Shown here: piece after piece, positions 44,769 through 55,473 of the stretch
Numbering within the stretch: position 1 is the stretch's first letter
Layout: every line of letters begins with the position of its first letter
Assembly (NCBI GenBank): GCA_030247855.1
Contig: JAPDRN010000033.1
Span: forward strand, 62,001-126,000
DNA: 64,000 nucleotides
From: Knufia peltigerae
Taxonomy: Eukaryota > Ascomycota > Eurotiomycetes > Chaetothyriales > Trichomeriaceae
Reading direction: 5' to 3'
The notes under the pieces: generated by a model
Databases searched by the model: none
The model's input: the letters and a program-made list of their open reading frames with translations, nothing else
Told to the model about the DNA's origin: nothing
Translations under genes and position numbers: made by a program

Positions 44769-44912
44769 TCATTCCTCTTCTTCGTCCAGTTCCTTTTCCC
44801 TCTTGGCGAAGAGACTGACTCGGTTCTGGACCGCATAGATGGCATAACCCACTATCGCCAGCACCACGAACAGGATGATCACAATGATCGCGATCACATA
44901 GTTGGATTGCAT
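44769..44912 (-). CDS. Possible 47-residue single-pass membrane microprotein
   Basis: ATG 44912 to TGA 44769 encodes 47 residues: MQSNYV, a 20-residue strongly hydrophobic helix (AIIVIILFVVLAIVGYAIYA), then VQNRVSLFAKREKELDEEEE. The order of short polar N-end, helix, basic and then acidic tail is what a tail-anchored or single-pass protein would show. It is below usual ORF length cut-offs. Homology is not recalled. It lies inside a longer Ser/Pro-rich minus-strand frame that starts only at GTG and looks non-coding; an upstream exon splicing into this ORF cannot be excluded. Confidence 0.45.
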   Translation of the reverse strand: MQSNYVIAIIVIILFVVLAIVGYAIYAVQNRVSLFAKREKELDEEEE

Positions 44913-46687
44913 CTTCTTGAGGGGATGTTTTTGGGTTTGGGTTTGGGGGTGTAGTAGTCAGTTCCGGGGCTGACTTGGTTCGGTTATGGTTGCTGCTGTT
45001 GCTGGATTTGCGGTTGGCACCACCAGAGGAGCAGTAGTAGTAGGGGTTCGACGATGACCCTAGGACAGATGACCCTAGCGATTTGGGTGCGCTTCGGGCT
45101 CTTTTGTGTTGGTGGACCGAGGATGAGATGGACGGCGGAGATCCCAAAACTCGGAAACGGATCGGTGGCGGTGGACTGAGTCCCGGGCCCGAGAGAAGGT
45201 AGGAGCTGTCGGGAAGGTCCTTGATGGCTATAGGGTGAGACTGATAGCTTCGAGGTGACAGCGGTCGAAGACTGGTGGGTGAGGACGGAGGTGGTGATGT
45301 GCTGCTGCTGCTGGGTGAAACGACAAAAGCACAAACGCCGGCGACAGTCGGTGGAGCAATTTTGAATGATTTTTTGTCTCGTATAAAGAGAAAACGAAAA
45401 AGTGTTAAGGGATGGGAGTATGTACTCCGTATGTGTGGACGATAGCGGTAGTGGTCAATGTGATACACAGGCGTATGCACAAGGTCAGAGGGTAAAGGTC
45501 AGGTTAGTTGTTTGCAGGCACGGAAGTATTTCGTGGTGGTCAATGATTTGCGTGGCTTGAGATGAGATGAAGTTACTGGAATGTTAGCAATCCAAAGAAA
45601 AAAACGAGTGAGCAGCATATAAGGGCACATGTAGGAATGCGCAAATTGGAGGTCCAGCCTCTCGTTTGCTAGAGCCTGTGTGAGACATTGCGATGGCTGG
45701 TAGTGTGATGGTTGGGTAAATACGGAGTAAAGAGGAAGCTGAAGATGGTGGCAGGGAACGACGAGGCTGGGGATTTCTGTCTGACTGATATTATGGCGCC
45801 TTGGCGTGGATTTGTGGCCTAGAATTTGTTAGTAAGCCTGGTAAATTGCTGTCAGATAGGAGTCCAGTATGACGCCGGTGGTTGTCTGCAAGGCTGGCAG
45901 GTTAGTGCTGGCCACAGTTACCCAACACACCTACGCCCTCCATACTGCCGTCAACATCACCACAGTCGCGCTCACATCCTACAGAATACGGAGTAAAACA
46001 ATTTACACATCCCTGAGGCTGTCTTCCCATGCGCTACGAAGACCGACCAACATTACCTCTTCCGAGTACAGAGCAAGGGGTATGAATAAACAGCATCCCT
46101 CTGGTCACATCCCGGCTTCAACTTTCAAAGAGAGACATGTCTTTCAAGGACTCCTCGCCACTGACCCTCACCTCACAAGCGTGCAGGAGCTTCATCAACA
46201 ACAGTCATGGTAAGCGTATTCAAGCATGATGGTATGTCAAGCGCTGGGTGCATCCTGCAAGGTAAACAAAGAAGGGTCCATCTCAACTGTAAGTAACTGT
46301 AGTCGTCAGGCTTCTTGAATGTCGTCTGGCTCTTGGGTCTTCAACTTCACACAGCAGTCATTCAACAATGCGCCTCCCGCTGTTGTCCATGTGTTGTGGG
46401 CAGCACACACACAGATCTCACCTTTGTGCGCAAACTCGCATCCTGCCGACAAAGAAAAAGGCTCTCCTAGGGTTCTTCCCTTTCTCCTCCGAATGCATGC
46501 GCTCACGCCGAGACTGTCATGTCAGCGTGAACAAAGAAAACTCCCAATTCAATGATGATTTTATAGCTCTTTCAAATGGGTGAAACCGTTACTGCTCCAA
46601 CTACATATCCGTACTTGTTCCAACGATTCAGCGTTCGGATGGGATAGATGAGATGAGCCCTGCAAATCACTTCAACGCCAGTTGACA
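44913..46687. other. 1.8 kb intergenic region
   Basis: No domain-bearing frame. Three exact TACTCCGTA/TACGGAGTA words lie between 45423 and 45995. The last part is the promoter side of the Cys-rich protein gene. Confidence 0.5.
45423..45995. repeat. Three TACTCCGTA/TACGGAGTA words
   Basis: Exact words at 45423-45431 (TACTCCGTA), 45721-45729 (TACGGAGTA) and 45987-45995 (TACGGAGTA), within one spacer. Confidence 0.7.
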
Positions 46688-47674
46688 ATGGGCCCGAACG
46701 CCGCGAGGCTTGATACGCGCACATCATCATCATACTTTAGCTTCTCTTTCGACGAGGACATGAGATCACCCCGGACTCCTACCTACGTCCCAGACACCCC
46801 ATCGCTCGAATACATTGTGCCATTCGACCACACCAAGATGGCCGTCGATTCCGTCCAAAAGCCGCTGGGCAGTGAGAACAACAACGCGATCCCTAAGCCT
46901 CCCCCTCCACCGCCACCGGACGAGCCCATGGCTTGGGTCTGGATGTGCCATCTGTGCCACTCGAGGTATCCGTTGGGTGTGACGCGACGGTGCCTGGTCG
47001 ATGGCCATTACTACTGTGCCGGCGAGACCGACCGTCCAAGCCTGCGGAGAAAGAAGAAGAACAAGAGCTGCTCCAGCGAGTTCGACTACGTCGCGTGGAA
47101 GGCCTGGGCGACGTGGCGTCGAAAAGTGTTTCAAATCGCCCCCCACCATAACCACAACAATCCACCACGGACGTTGCGAGGCTGCGAGAACTGCGAGTTC
47201 CCGAGCCAATGTCGATACCCACCTTCCCCCCCTCAGACCGGCACGGGTAGCAAAGTGGACGAAGAGTACGCGAGAGAGTCCAAAAAGGCAACACGGGAAG
47301 AGAAGAAAGAAAACCAAAAGAAGTCGGTCACCACCGCGGCGGCCGCCGCTACAACAGCCACATCCGACGGCAGCGTTGATTTCGACCAGATCTTGAACAA
47401 TATTCTCGTCCAGAAAGAAGAGAAGGAGGAGGAGCTGGAGTATGGGCAGACTAAAGGTTCGTCATGTCTAGATCAGAACCACGCTGGCAAAACGTCGCGA
47501 ATGAAGAAGGGGAATGGGAGAAAGACGACGTCACAGTCGCAGAAAGGACTCGTACAGTCATCCTCGCTCGAAGAGGAAATGAGCAGGGAGGCAGCAAGGC
47601 TGCGAGAGATGGTCGGCATGGATTTGTGGAGTACGTTGGAAGATGTTGATCTTGAAAAGACCAAAGTCGATTGA
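46688..47674 (+). CDS. Conserved fungal Cys-rich (putative zinc-binding) protein
   Basis: 328 residues from ATG 46688; the in-frame TTG two codons upstream was not used. The N-terminus is Ser/Pro-rich with RSPRTPTYVPDTPS and a run of seven prolines. The conserved core is WVWMCHLCHSRYPLGVTRRCL followed by DGHYYC, giving C87, C90, C102 and C110 in a zinc-ribbon-like spacing. A second set has C128, C166, C169 and C175 (GCENCEFPSQC). Between them is EFDYVAWKAWATWRRKVFQ, a Trp-rich helix. I recall similar W-x-C-x2-C proteins of unknown function in many ascomycetes. The C-terminal third is charged and low-complexity (poly-Ala, poly-Glu). Convergent with the amidase gene, 218 bases apart. Confidence 0.75.
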   Translation: MGPNAARLDTRTSSSYFSFSFDEDMRSPRTPTYVPDTPSLEYIVPFDHTKMAVDSVQKPLGSENNNAIPKPPPPPPPDEPMAWVWMCHLCHSRYPLGVTRRCLVDGHYYCAGETDRPSLRRKKKNKSCSSEFDYVAWKAWATWRRKVFQIAPHHNHNNPPRTLRGCENCEFPSQCRYPPSPPQTGTGSKVDEEYARESKKATREEKKENQKKSVTTAAAAATTATSDGSVDFDQILNNILVQKEEKEEELEYGQTKGSSCLDQNHAGKTSRMKKGNGRKTTSQSQKGLVQSSSLEEEMSREAARLREMVGMDLWSTLEDVDLEKTKVD

Positions 47675-47892
47675 GTCAACCGAGTCAGAATGTGACGTGG
47701 AATGGTGTTGATCTACGGACTCAGACGATGTTGTTTCGTCACTAAATGACCTCCCTTGGACTACCTGTTCATACCTAGACTCACAATTGTACCCGGGAAA
47801 ATCATATCACATCATATCATACGAGAACATCTGCTACCTCCAGGTACACATTCTTGCAAAGGAATAAAGCCCTATATAGTAGCTTCGCGGTC

Positions 47893-49675
47893 CTATTTTC
47901 CAAGAAGCCCACCCACATATTCGGCAATGGCGAGCATTTTCTCTTCGGTAAACCTCCTCCCCACTATTTGTACACTGACGTGGGCACCGTCATATATCTC
48001 CGCGTCGTAATCGTCGAACGTCGTTTTGTCGAGGTCCGAGATTGGCGAGTACCCCTGCGGGTAGTGGTCCTCGGTCTTGTCCGCGGTCGTCACGGGCACC
48101 ACCACGCTCGTGTAGTCCAGGCCGTTCACGAACGAGGAATACCCGTAATACAGGTACTTCTCGGGTCGAGCTGCGGCGTACGGGGCCACGGGGCAGATGA
48201 AGCCGTCGACGGGCCTGCCGGTCCCGGACTCTCGCGCCGTGCCGTTCCAATAGTCCATGTACTCCTTCAGGAACTTGCGCTTCGCGACGTTGTTGGCGGC
48301 GATCTGTGACGCCGTATATTCCTGCACCGGCTTCTCGCCGTAGGACATTTTGACTTGCTGCGCCATGGGCTCGCCGGACAGCCCAAAGGCCTCGTGGACG
48401 TCCTTGCCGCCGTCGTAGATCCACGTGTGAAAGACAATGTCCAACAGCCTCGCGTGCGACGGGGGCTTCCACTCGATCACCTTGTGCCCTGCCTTGCTCA
48501 GTGCTTCGGCGACCATGGACACGGCTCGCGCGACGGGCGGTTGGGGGTTGACGTTGCCGTCCGACTTCAACACGCCGAAGCTGAGTTGGCCGCCCTGAGC
48601 CGAAGAGGAGGCCGACTTGAGAAGGTCGACAATGGTTTGTTCTTGATCGTCGCGCCAAGGCATGTCGACGACCAGAGGGTCGTGAAGCCAGGGATTCGTT
48701 GACAGTATGGCCTTGGTCAAGAGCTTCGTAGACCGCGCAGTCGTGGCAAGTGGCCCGACGACCGACAAGACGCTGTTCTGCTCCAAGTCAGCATTATAGA
48801 CGACCCCAGGCCGTTCCGCACAATACGTGCTTGGGCGTCAAGGATGAGGAAAAACAACCTACCTGACCGTCCATGCTGTTGGCCATGCCTTCGTACGGAA
48901 GTCTCCCTGAGCTCGGTCGGATGGCGTAAAGTCCGTTGAATGCTGCTGGGATGCGAATCGATCCACCAATATCGGTGCCGAATCCTCCGGGGGAACCCCT
49001 GAGCCCTATCAATGCTCCTTCGCCGCCCGAGCTGCCGCCGGAACAGAGATAGCGGTCCTTGGGGTTCCAGGTGTAGCCGATGATGTTGTTGATCGTCTCG
49101 CCAGACATTAGTGTGTGCGGCACACTGGTCTTGCAGTACAGGACCGCCCCGAGAGCCCTTAGTTCTCTGACCATTTCACTCTCAAACGTCTTTGCGCGTG
49201 GATCGCCTGTCGCCCCTTCGAAGGTGTCGATCCAGCCGACATAGCCCATGGTGGTCTCGACATCCTTAACGTGGAATTGATCTTTCAAGGATACGGGTAC
49301 GCCGTGCAATGGCCCGATTGTCCTTTTATGTTGAGCGTAGTACTGGTCGAGCTCCTTGGCCGAGGCCAACGCAGCGTCGAAGAATGTCTCATGTAGACAA
49401 TTGACTAGTTGATGGGCCAGAGATGCTCGATGGCAGAACGCTTCCGTCACGGCAACTGCAGACCATGTTCCTGCTGCGACTTTCTCGGCGATTCCAACAG
49501 CATCGGTTTCAGTGATTTCAACTTCTTTGTCAGTCAGGAATTGACGAATATAAGGACCAGTGATATCCTTCTGTTCTCCAGCCGAGGGAATCTTTGCTAG
49601 CCGCCATTTTTCCGGGATCGACTTCAAGATGGCTTCGCGTTTCGCGGCCGCACGTGATTGCCAGTCGACGACCAT
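47893..49675 (-). CDS. Amidase (amidase-signature family, acetamidase/fatty-acid-amidase-like)
   Basis: Ser-cisSer-Lys hydrolase that cleaves C-N amide bonds to acid and ammonia or amine. Exons on -: 49675-48863 and 48777-47893, 85-nt intron (GTAGGT...GCAG), 565 aa. Catalytic lysine K131 lies in HGVPVSLKDQF, cis-serine S215 in CSGGSSGGEGAL and nucleophile S239 in GTDIGGSIRIPA; the 24-residue gap between the serines is the same as in mammalian fatty acid amide hydrolase. The N-terminal WQSRAAAKREAILKSIPEKWRL is usual for fungal cytosolic acetamidase-like enzymes. The C-terminal half has GFICPVAPYAAARP and the end SVQIVGRRFTEEKMLAIAEYV, typical of the family. The natural amide is unknown. Lies head-to-tail with the AlkB-like gene. 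Confidence 0.93.
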
Positions 49676-49983
49676 GTTTGCGGTGCAAATGGTATATTGT
49701 TTCGAAAGGTAGACTACGCTGTCCGAAGGAATTGTTGTTGAGTCTCGAGATGCTGAAAGTCGAGAGCAATCTTAATGAGTCCCCTCTTCGTTACCAGCCA
49801 GAGATGAGTGGGGTGGCTAAGAACGCACATCTCCATGCATATGGTGCGGCGCTTTGCGAGAGACGGACGAACTTGCCTGCCTCTTTGGGCAAGGTCGAGC
49901 ATCTAGTACTGCCAATACCACGAACTGTGAGAGGAAACTTGTCTGTGTCTGGCATAAGTGGTTTCGTAGAGTAGACTCAATCA
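49676..49983. other. Spacer between amidase and AlkB-like genes
   Basis: 308 bases that should hold the amidase promoter and the 3' end of the AlkB-like gene. Nothing else seen. Confidence 0.5.
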
Positions 49984-51079
49984 TTAGTCCTTCATCTGTC
50001 GAACATTGAGGTTGATGCGTTTATTCTTCATCCAGCCATGCCACGCTTTGTATTTGTGTGTACCATCGACATCCGGCCATGATTGCAGCCAGGAAGGACA
50101 CGTATTAGACACAATCTTCGGAACAGCGTGCCAGGCATATCTGGCTTCTCCTGACATCAAGATGGCGTCTCCAGACCTCAGGCGGAGAGTAACGACCTCG
50201 CTCCCATCTGCATTTCCGGCAATGAAGAGACCGTCACATCCAATACTTATGCTAATGAGACCTCGATCACATTCCTCACTAACATCTCGGTGTACACTCA
50301 AGGTATCTCCGGGACTGTAGAAATTCAAAATGGCAGCTTGCGCATCAACGGAAGGAAAAAAGGATTTGAGCAGGGACGCAATGTCTGGTGGAAAGTTTGG
50401 CGGCGCCTCATTGGGATAGACCTTGTTGGTCCAATCGTACTGGCCTCCCAAGGTCACCCATCGCAGCTTCGAACCAAGCATTTGGGCAGTTGTGAGAGGA
50501 CGGTGGACCGAGGGGTCTCGAGGATTTAGTGATGTTGTTTGGTCAGAGCTAAAGAAAGAAAAGGAGCCATAGCCAGTATTTTGCATATCAACTTCTGTCA
50601 CAGGAGGATACTCGATGTTGTAGTGCAGATGCAAATTGGTCTTGTGCTCAGGATTGCTCAGGTCACGATGTAGGAGCTTTTCCAGTAACGTAATTTGCAG
50701 ACTAGGAGTCAGCAGCGAAGGGAATACAAACAGGCCTACCTACAAATTAGTATTTCTGAAAGAATCAGCACAAGGGTCTTGTGATCATACCGGGCAAGGT
50801 GTTGATTTCGAATGCGGGCAAAGGCCAGCAATCATTGATTGGTGTCGATATATGTGGGAGTGCAATGCCTTTGGCAAATTCTCGCTCCAACATAGCGAGC
50901 TCGCTCTTTTCGCATTGATCTGATGCCTGCAAAAACGATACAGCGGTGGCTCTTGGGTTGTGAGGGTCGACTATCTCAAGATCAGCATCGATTGATGCGA
51001 GTGACTGTTTCCGCCGAATCTTAAAAAGGTCTCGCATCGACTCTGGCGGTCGCGCATGAGCATCGAGAATCGGAGCCAT
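49984..51079 (-). CDS. AlkB-like 2-oxoglutarate/Fe(II) dioxygenase (ALKBH1-like)
   Basis: Oxidative demethylase of alkylated nucleic acid bases, AlkB superfamily. Exons on -: 51079-50791 and 50735-49984, 55-nt intron (GTATGA...TAG), 346 aa. The N-terminus MRDLFKIRRKQSLASIDADLE resembles the ALKBH1 group. The fold begins after the intron with LVFPSLLTPSLQ-type sequence. YDWTNKVYPN is the conserved substrate-side strand. The Fe(II) ligands are H245 and D247 in LSVHRD and the later His in YAWHAVP; the 2-oxoglutarate-binding arginines are in RINLNVRQ near the C-terminus. The segment RGLISISIGCDGLF is also diagnostic. Two adjacent TAG acceptors exist; the second keeps frame. Homologues act on tRNA or DNA, in nucleus or mitochondria; which applies here is open. 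Confidence 0.9.
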
Positions 51080-51620
51080 TGGTTCTATATTATAAGAGAT
51101 TTTTCTGGAGACCCAAACTTTTGGTGTTTGTGGTGGCGATATAGGTACCTAGTCAATGGCTGTTGTTGAACAATTGAAATGCTGGTGGAATACTTTTATA
51201 TTCGTTTGTTTGCGAACCCCATGGCCCATGGCACGGGTTTGCGACACCTTTACGTTTTGTCTCAGTCAGTGTCCATTTACGCCGAAGAGAGTACAACACA
51301 GCAGCTGCTCTTACAATGATTTCCATCCGAGACCACTGTATTTCCAGCTGATGATTTGGCATGGGATAGAGTCAGTACTTAATCTTCGTAGCTCGGAACA
51401 ATGTCGGCCCGGATTGCGCAGGTAAGAACGTCAACATCAACTTCTGTGTTCAAGATGTCACCAAACAATACGGGATTATCTGGATCTCACTTGATTCGAA
51501 ACGATTCACTACACACGTCTTTGCCGGCACAAGGGCACAGTTTCATTATGTCGACATGCTCATTATGATACCCTACCATCGCTGGCACGTTTGCCATCAA
51601 CATCCTCCTTTGCCACAATT
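51080..51620. other. Divergent promoter between AlkB-like and FUSC genes
   Basis: 540 bases shared by two divergent genes. A perfect 10-nt palindrome TAGGTACCTA is at 51142-51151. No other feature. Confidence 0.5.
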
Positions 51621-54600
51621 ATGGCAGCATCGGAGCAAGACCAGCATAAATTGAATCCCAGAGCCAGCGTAAGTAGAGATTCTTGTTATATCTCAACAAT
51701 ACCTATGGCTGACGGGTTGCATTTGTAGCTTCGGAACTCTTCTTACATCGATCCCTCAACTGGAGCTAGGTTGAGTACAGCATTTACCCTCCGTTTTCAC
51801 GACATTGGTGATGGCCCTCCGTCTGAAGCGACTGATGAGTCAACTCTCCTCCTTCCTCGAGCATCATCGGATGAGAGGAATCCGCATCGGACAAGATGTG
51901 GGTTTCTGGCAGACAAGAGCAAGGATTATGCTATCCGAGTGAAGCAGTTCATACTGTCTGAAACTGGCAGAGGAGTCTTCAAATGTGCACTGGCATATTT
52001 TCTCGGCAGCCTTGCGACATTCGTGCCTCCGTTGAGTCAATTACTTGGCCAGCAGAGTTCGAAGCACATGGTGGCCACGATAACTGTGTATTTTCACCCT
52101 TACCGGTCGTTTGGAAGTATGCTTGATGCTCTTCTTCTTGCATCAATTGCTTTCTTGTACACAGCAGTTGTGTCCTTACTCAGCATGACTGTAGCCGCCT
52201 TCTTTGCCGACACTGTCCATTTGATCGAGCTTGGCCATGCCATTGTGTTGGTTCTTTTTGTAGGAGGTGGTCTGGGACTTGTTGCATGGGTCAAGCTCCG
52301 CAAGAATGACCCTCTTGTGAACATTGCTTGCTCCCTCACTTCGCTTGGGCTTATAACAATCCTCACTAAAGAAGGCGCCATTCAGGCTGGAGACTACTCC
52401 CTGAGGACAATCATATCAATCCTGAAGATGATTGTAGCTGGTGTCATCGCAACTGTGCTGGTATCTGTTTTGATATTCCCAATCTCCGGGCGCCGCAAGC
52501 TGAGGCAAAATCTTCTTGATGTGACTGATATGCAATCAGACATGCTTGCTCTCATCACAAGCAGTTTCATTTCTGGCGATGAAGCAGAACTAGAGAATAG
52601 CATCCTTTCTCGCGTCACCGAAAAACACAAGAAAGCCTCTGCCACGGTCGCCCAGAAGCTGAAGGAAGCAAAATATGAGCATTATCTACTTGGTACCGAG
52701 AGACAAGTCCTGATCGAGGCGAGGCTTGCCCACTGCATCCAGCGTATCTCCCAGAGCATTGGTGGCCTTCGGAGTGCCGCAGCGATGCAGTTTGTTGTTG
52801 TAAAAGAACCTCCTTTTGGGTCACCGATGCGCAACGAAGGTATAGCTCGCGCTGCTGGTACTTGGATGGATTCTCTCGAAAGCTCCAAATCCAATGATGA
52901 TAACAGAGGCTTGTTCAACGGCATCAATTCTTTATCCGCTAACTCCCAGGATCGTCTGCAGCCACCCAATCAACCACCCTTTCGCTCCCCCGCCCAAATA
53001 TTCGAAATGTTCATTGAGAACTTGGGTCCGTCCATGCGATCTCTAGCTTTCACTCTTAAGGAGATCATGGATCATTTCCCTTTTGATCCTGACCGAAACT
53101 ATGTGGTCAGCACGAACCCCAAGTTCAAAATCAGCCTTGACCGAGCCATCGACCTTTACAAAGACAGTCGCCAAAAGTCTCTTGCAATTGTATATGGCCA
53201 AAAAGATATGGATCGTTTCCGACCTCTTACCGTGCAAGCTGATTGGGAGGACGCTGCTGCTGCGTGTGGATATTTTTCATTCTCTCTTGTCGAGGTCGCT
53301 GAATCAGTCAAAAAGTACTTGGCCATACTCGATGAGCTCCAACTTGAAGTAGATGAAAATCCCGCTGGCAAGACCTGGAACTGGTTGAAATTCTGGCGGC
53401 AGGGTGTGGACCACCACGAGTTCCATGACGCCGATCCTGATCTCGTCGAGGTTGTGAAGAAGGCAGACGATCTTGACCTTCAATACACAGAACAGCCTTT
53501 CAATCTACCTCGACCCTACAACGAGGCAGCATGGCAAGACCGCCCACGAATTAAGCGCAGGCTATTCCACAAGATATATGACGCATCCGCCTATTTTCGT
53601 CGTGAAGACGTCAAGTTTTCTGTGAAGGTCGCCGTGGGAGCAGTCTTGTACGCGTTACCGAGCTTTCTGCCTTCAACTCGACCAATCTATTCCCACTGGA
53701 GAGGCGAATGGGGTCTGCTGTCTTACATGTTGGTCTGTAGCATGACTATAGGTGCCAGCAATACGACAGGCTATTCCCGTATACTTGGAACGTGCCTTGG
53801 AGCTGTATTGGCCATAGTCGCGTGGGAGGTGTCTGATGACAACCCATTCGTTATGGCTTTTCTAGGGTTCTGTATGGCATCCTGGACCTCATATATCATC
53901 GTCGGAAAAGGCAAGGGCCCTTTTGGCAGGTTCATACTCTTGACGTACAACCTCACTGCACTGTACGCGTATAGCCTGACGACCCAAGATGATGACGACG
54001 GCGGGGACGAGGAAGACACTGGAAAGCATCCCCTGATCGTCCAGATTGCGATACATCGTGTGGTGGCTGTAATATCTGGTACCATCTGGGGTCTGATCAT
54101 CACACGCATGATCTGGCCAATATCTGCACGACAAAAGTTGAAGGACGGCCTATCTTTGTTATGGTTGCGAATGGGGATGATCTGGAAGAGAGACCCGCTT
54201 GCTACCTTCACGGACGGCGTTCATCCTAACCATTATATGAACCTGCGCGAAGAATGGTATCTACAGAAATTCTTGGCCAAGTTACAAGGTCTCATCGAAG
54301 CCTCCAAAAGCGAGTTCGAGTTCAGAAGGCCCTTTCCGCACGCGACCTATGCACGTATTCTGCGAAAGACAGAAGAGATGCTCGGAGCCTTCCACGCCAT
54401 GAATCAAGTCATTCTGAAAGATCTCAACACCTCACCCGGAGAGGAGGCATTGCTCTCAGCGACAGCCAATGAACGAGCACAGCTTTGCGTCAGAATCAGT
54501 CATTTGTTCAGTGTCCTGGCAAGCTCCATGAAGCTTGAATATTCGATTGCGACTGATGCGTTGCCGAATATAGAACACACGAGGGACAGGCTGTTGGCAA

Positions 54601-54779
54601 AGATCTTTGCATATCGTCGCAATGACGCTCAAGAGCAAAGAAGTACTGATGAGGATTATAGCTTGTTTTTCACGTATGCTTTGGTGACAGGGCAGCTCAA
54701 CCTCGGTATCCAGGATGTGCTCGAGGACCTTGGGGAGCTTTTTGGTGTTATGGACGAAGAGGCTCTTCGTCTTGACTGA
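51621..54779 (+). CDS. FUSC/DUF2421-DUF2422 membrane protein (Bre4-like)
   Basis: 1032-residue integral membrane protein of the fungal 'ER transporter 6TM/brefeldin-sensitivity' type, distantly related to aromatic-acid/fusaric-acid exporters. Exon 1 51621-51668, intron 51669-51728 (GTAAGT...TGTAG), exon 2 51729-54779. The short first exon (MAASEQDQHKLNPRAS) was chosen because the long frame otherwise begins only at a TTG. A first helical bundle (about 95-265) contains YFLGSLATFVPPLSQLLG and VATITVYFHPYRSFGSM. A long soluble region follows. A second bundle (about 645-800) has KVAVGAVLYALPSFLPSTRP and HWRGEWGLLSYMLVCSMTIG. The C-terminal DUF2421 domain runs to the end. The repeated bundle-plus-soluble layout is the family hallmark. 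Transport substrate unknown. Confidence 0.88.
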
Positions 54780-55473
54780 GTGCTAGCTACATCTACTTCC
54801 TAGGCGAGCCGATTAACCGCGGTATTCGTAAGCTGGCGAAGCAACTCCATCTTCATATTCTAAATTTCATAAAGAAAATATCATCCTTGGTAGTTGAATG
54901 ATGGCTGCCTAGTCACCAACACGCGGCTGTATGCGGAGTATCTACTATGTACGGAGACTCTAGATGTCGTTGAAGTTGCACAGGACTATGGAATATACGG
55001 CTTCCTGACTGATATCTGCTCGCACCCCGTTGGGGTGGGTACGACATGTTCCCGGGGTGCTGGCCTTAGGCGTTGTGGGTAGTCTAGCTTAGCAGCCTGG
55101 TGCCCGGAGTCAGCCTCCAATTGGGCCTTGATAAGTAGTACGGGCTCACTAGGTTGTGCCCAGAGAGTCAACGTCAGGTTAACGCGTCATTCGCTCCGGG
55201 CATCGACCGCAAGTCCAAGAGGACGCCTAGCGAGCCTTGACCGCAGCCTTGCCCGCTTGCAACGGGACAGCGTTGAAGGAGGGCTGTGAGCGTTTGTTGT
55301 GTGGCTATGCAAACGAGAGCAATATAAGTCTGGCAATGAACACTGTTCGAGTGTGAACACATCTAGTTGAGTACGAATAGTCAACGACCATTTCGCGTCG
55401 ATCCTAAACATTTTCCTCCAAGACCGATCAGACGGGAACACCTTATGCGGGCAAACAACTACACTGAACGAAG
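54780..55473. other. Intergenic 54.78-55.47 kb
   Basis: Spacer between two plus-strand genes with near-miss words TGCGGAGTA (about 54932) and TACGGAGAC (about 54951). No gene recognised. Confidence 0.5.

Noticed and set aside
44587..45480. 297-codon minus-strand ORF rich in Ser/Pro
   Set aside because: It opens only at GTG, has low-complexity composition, overlaps the 47-residue membrane ORF in another frame and has no recognisable domain.
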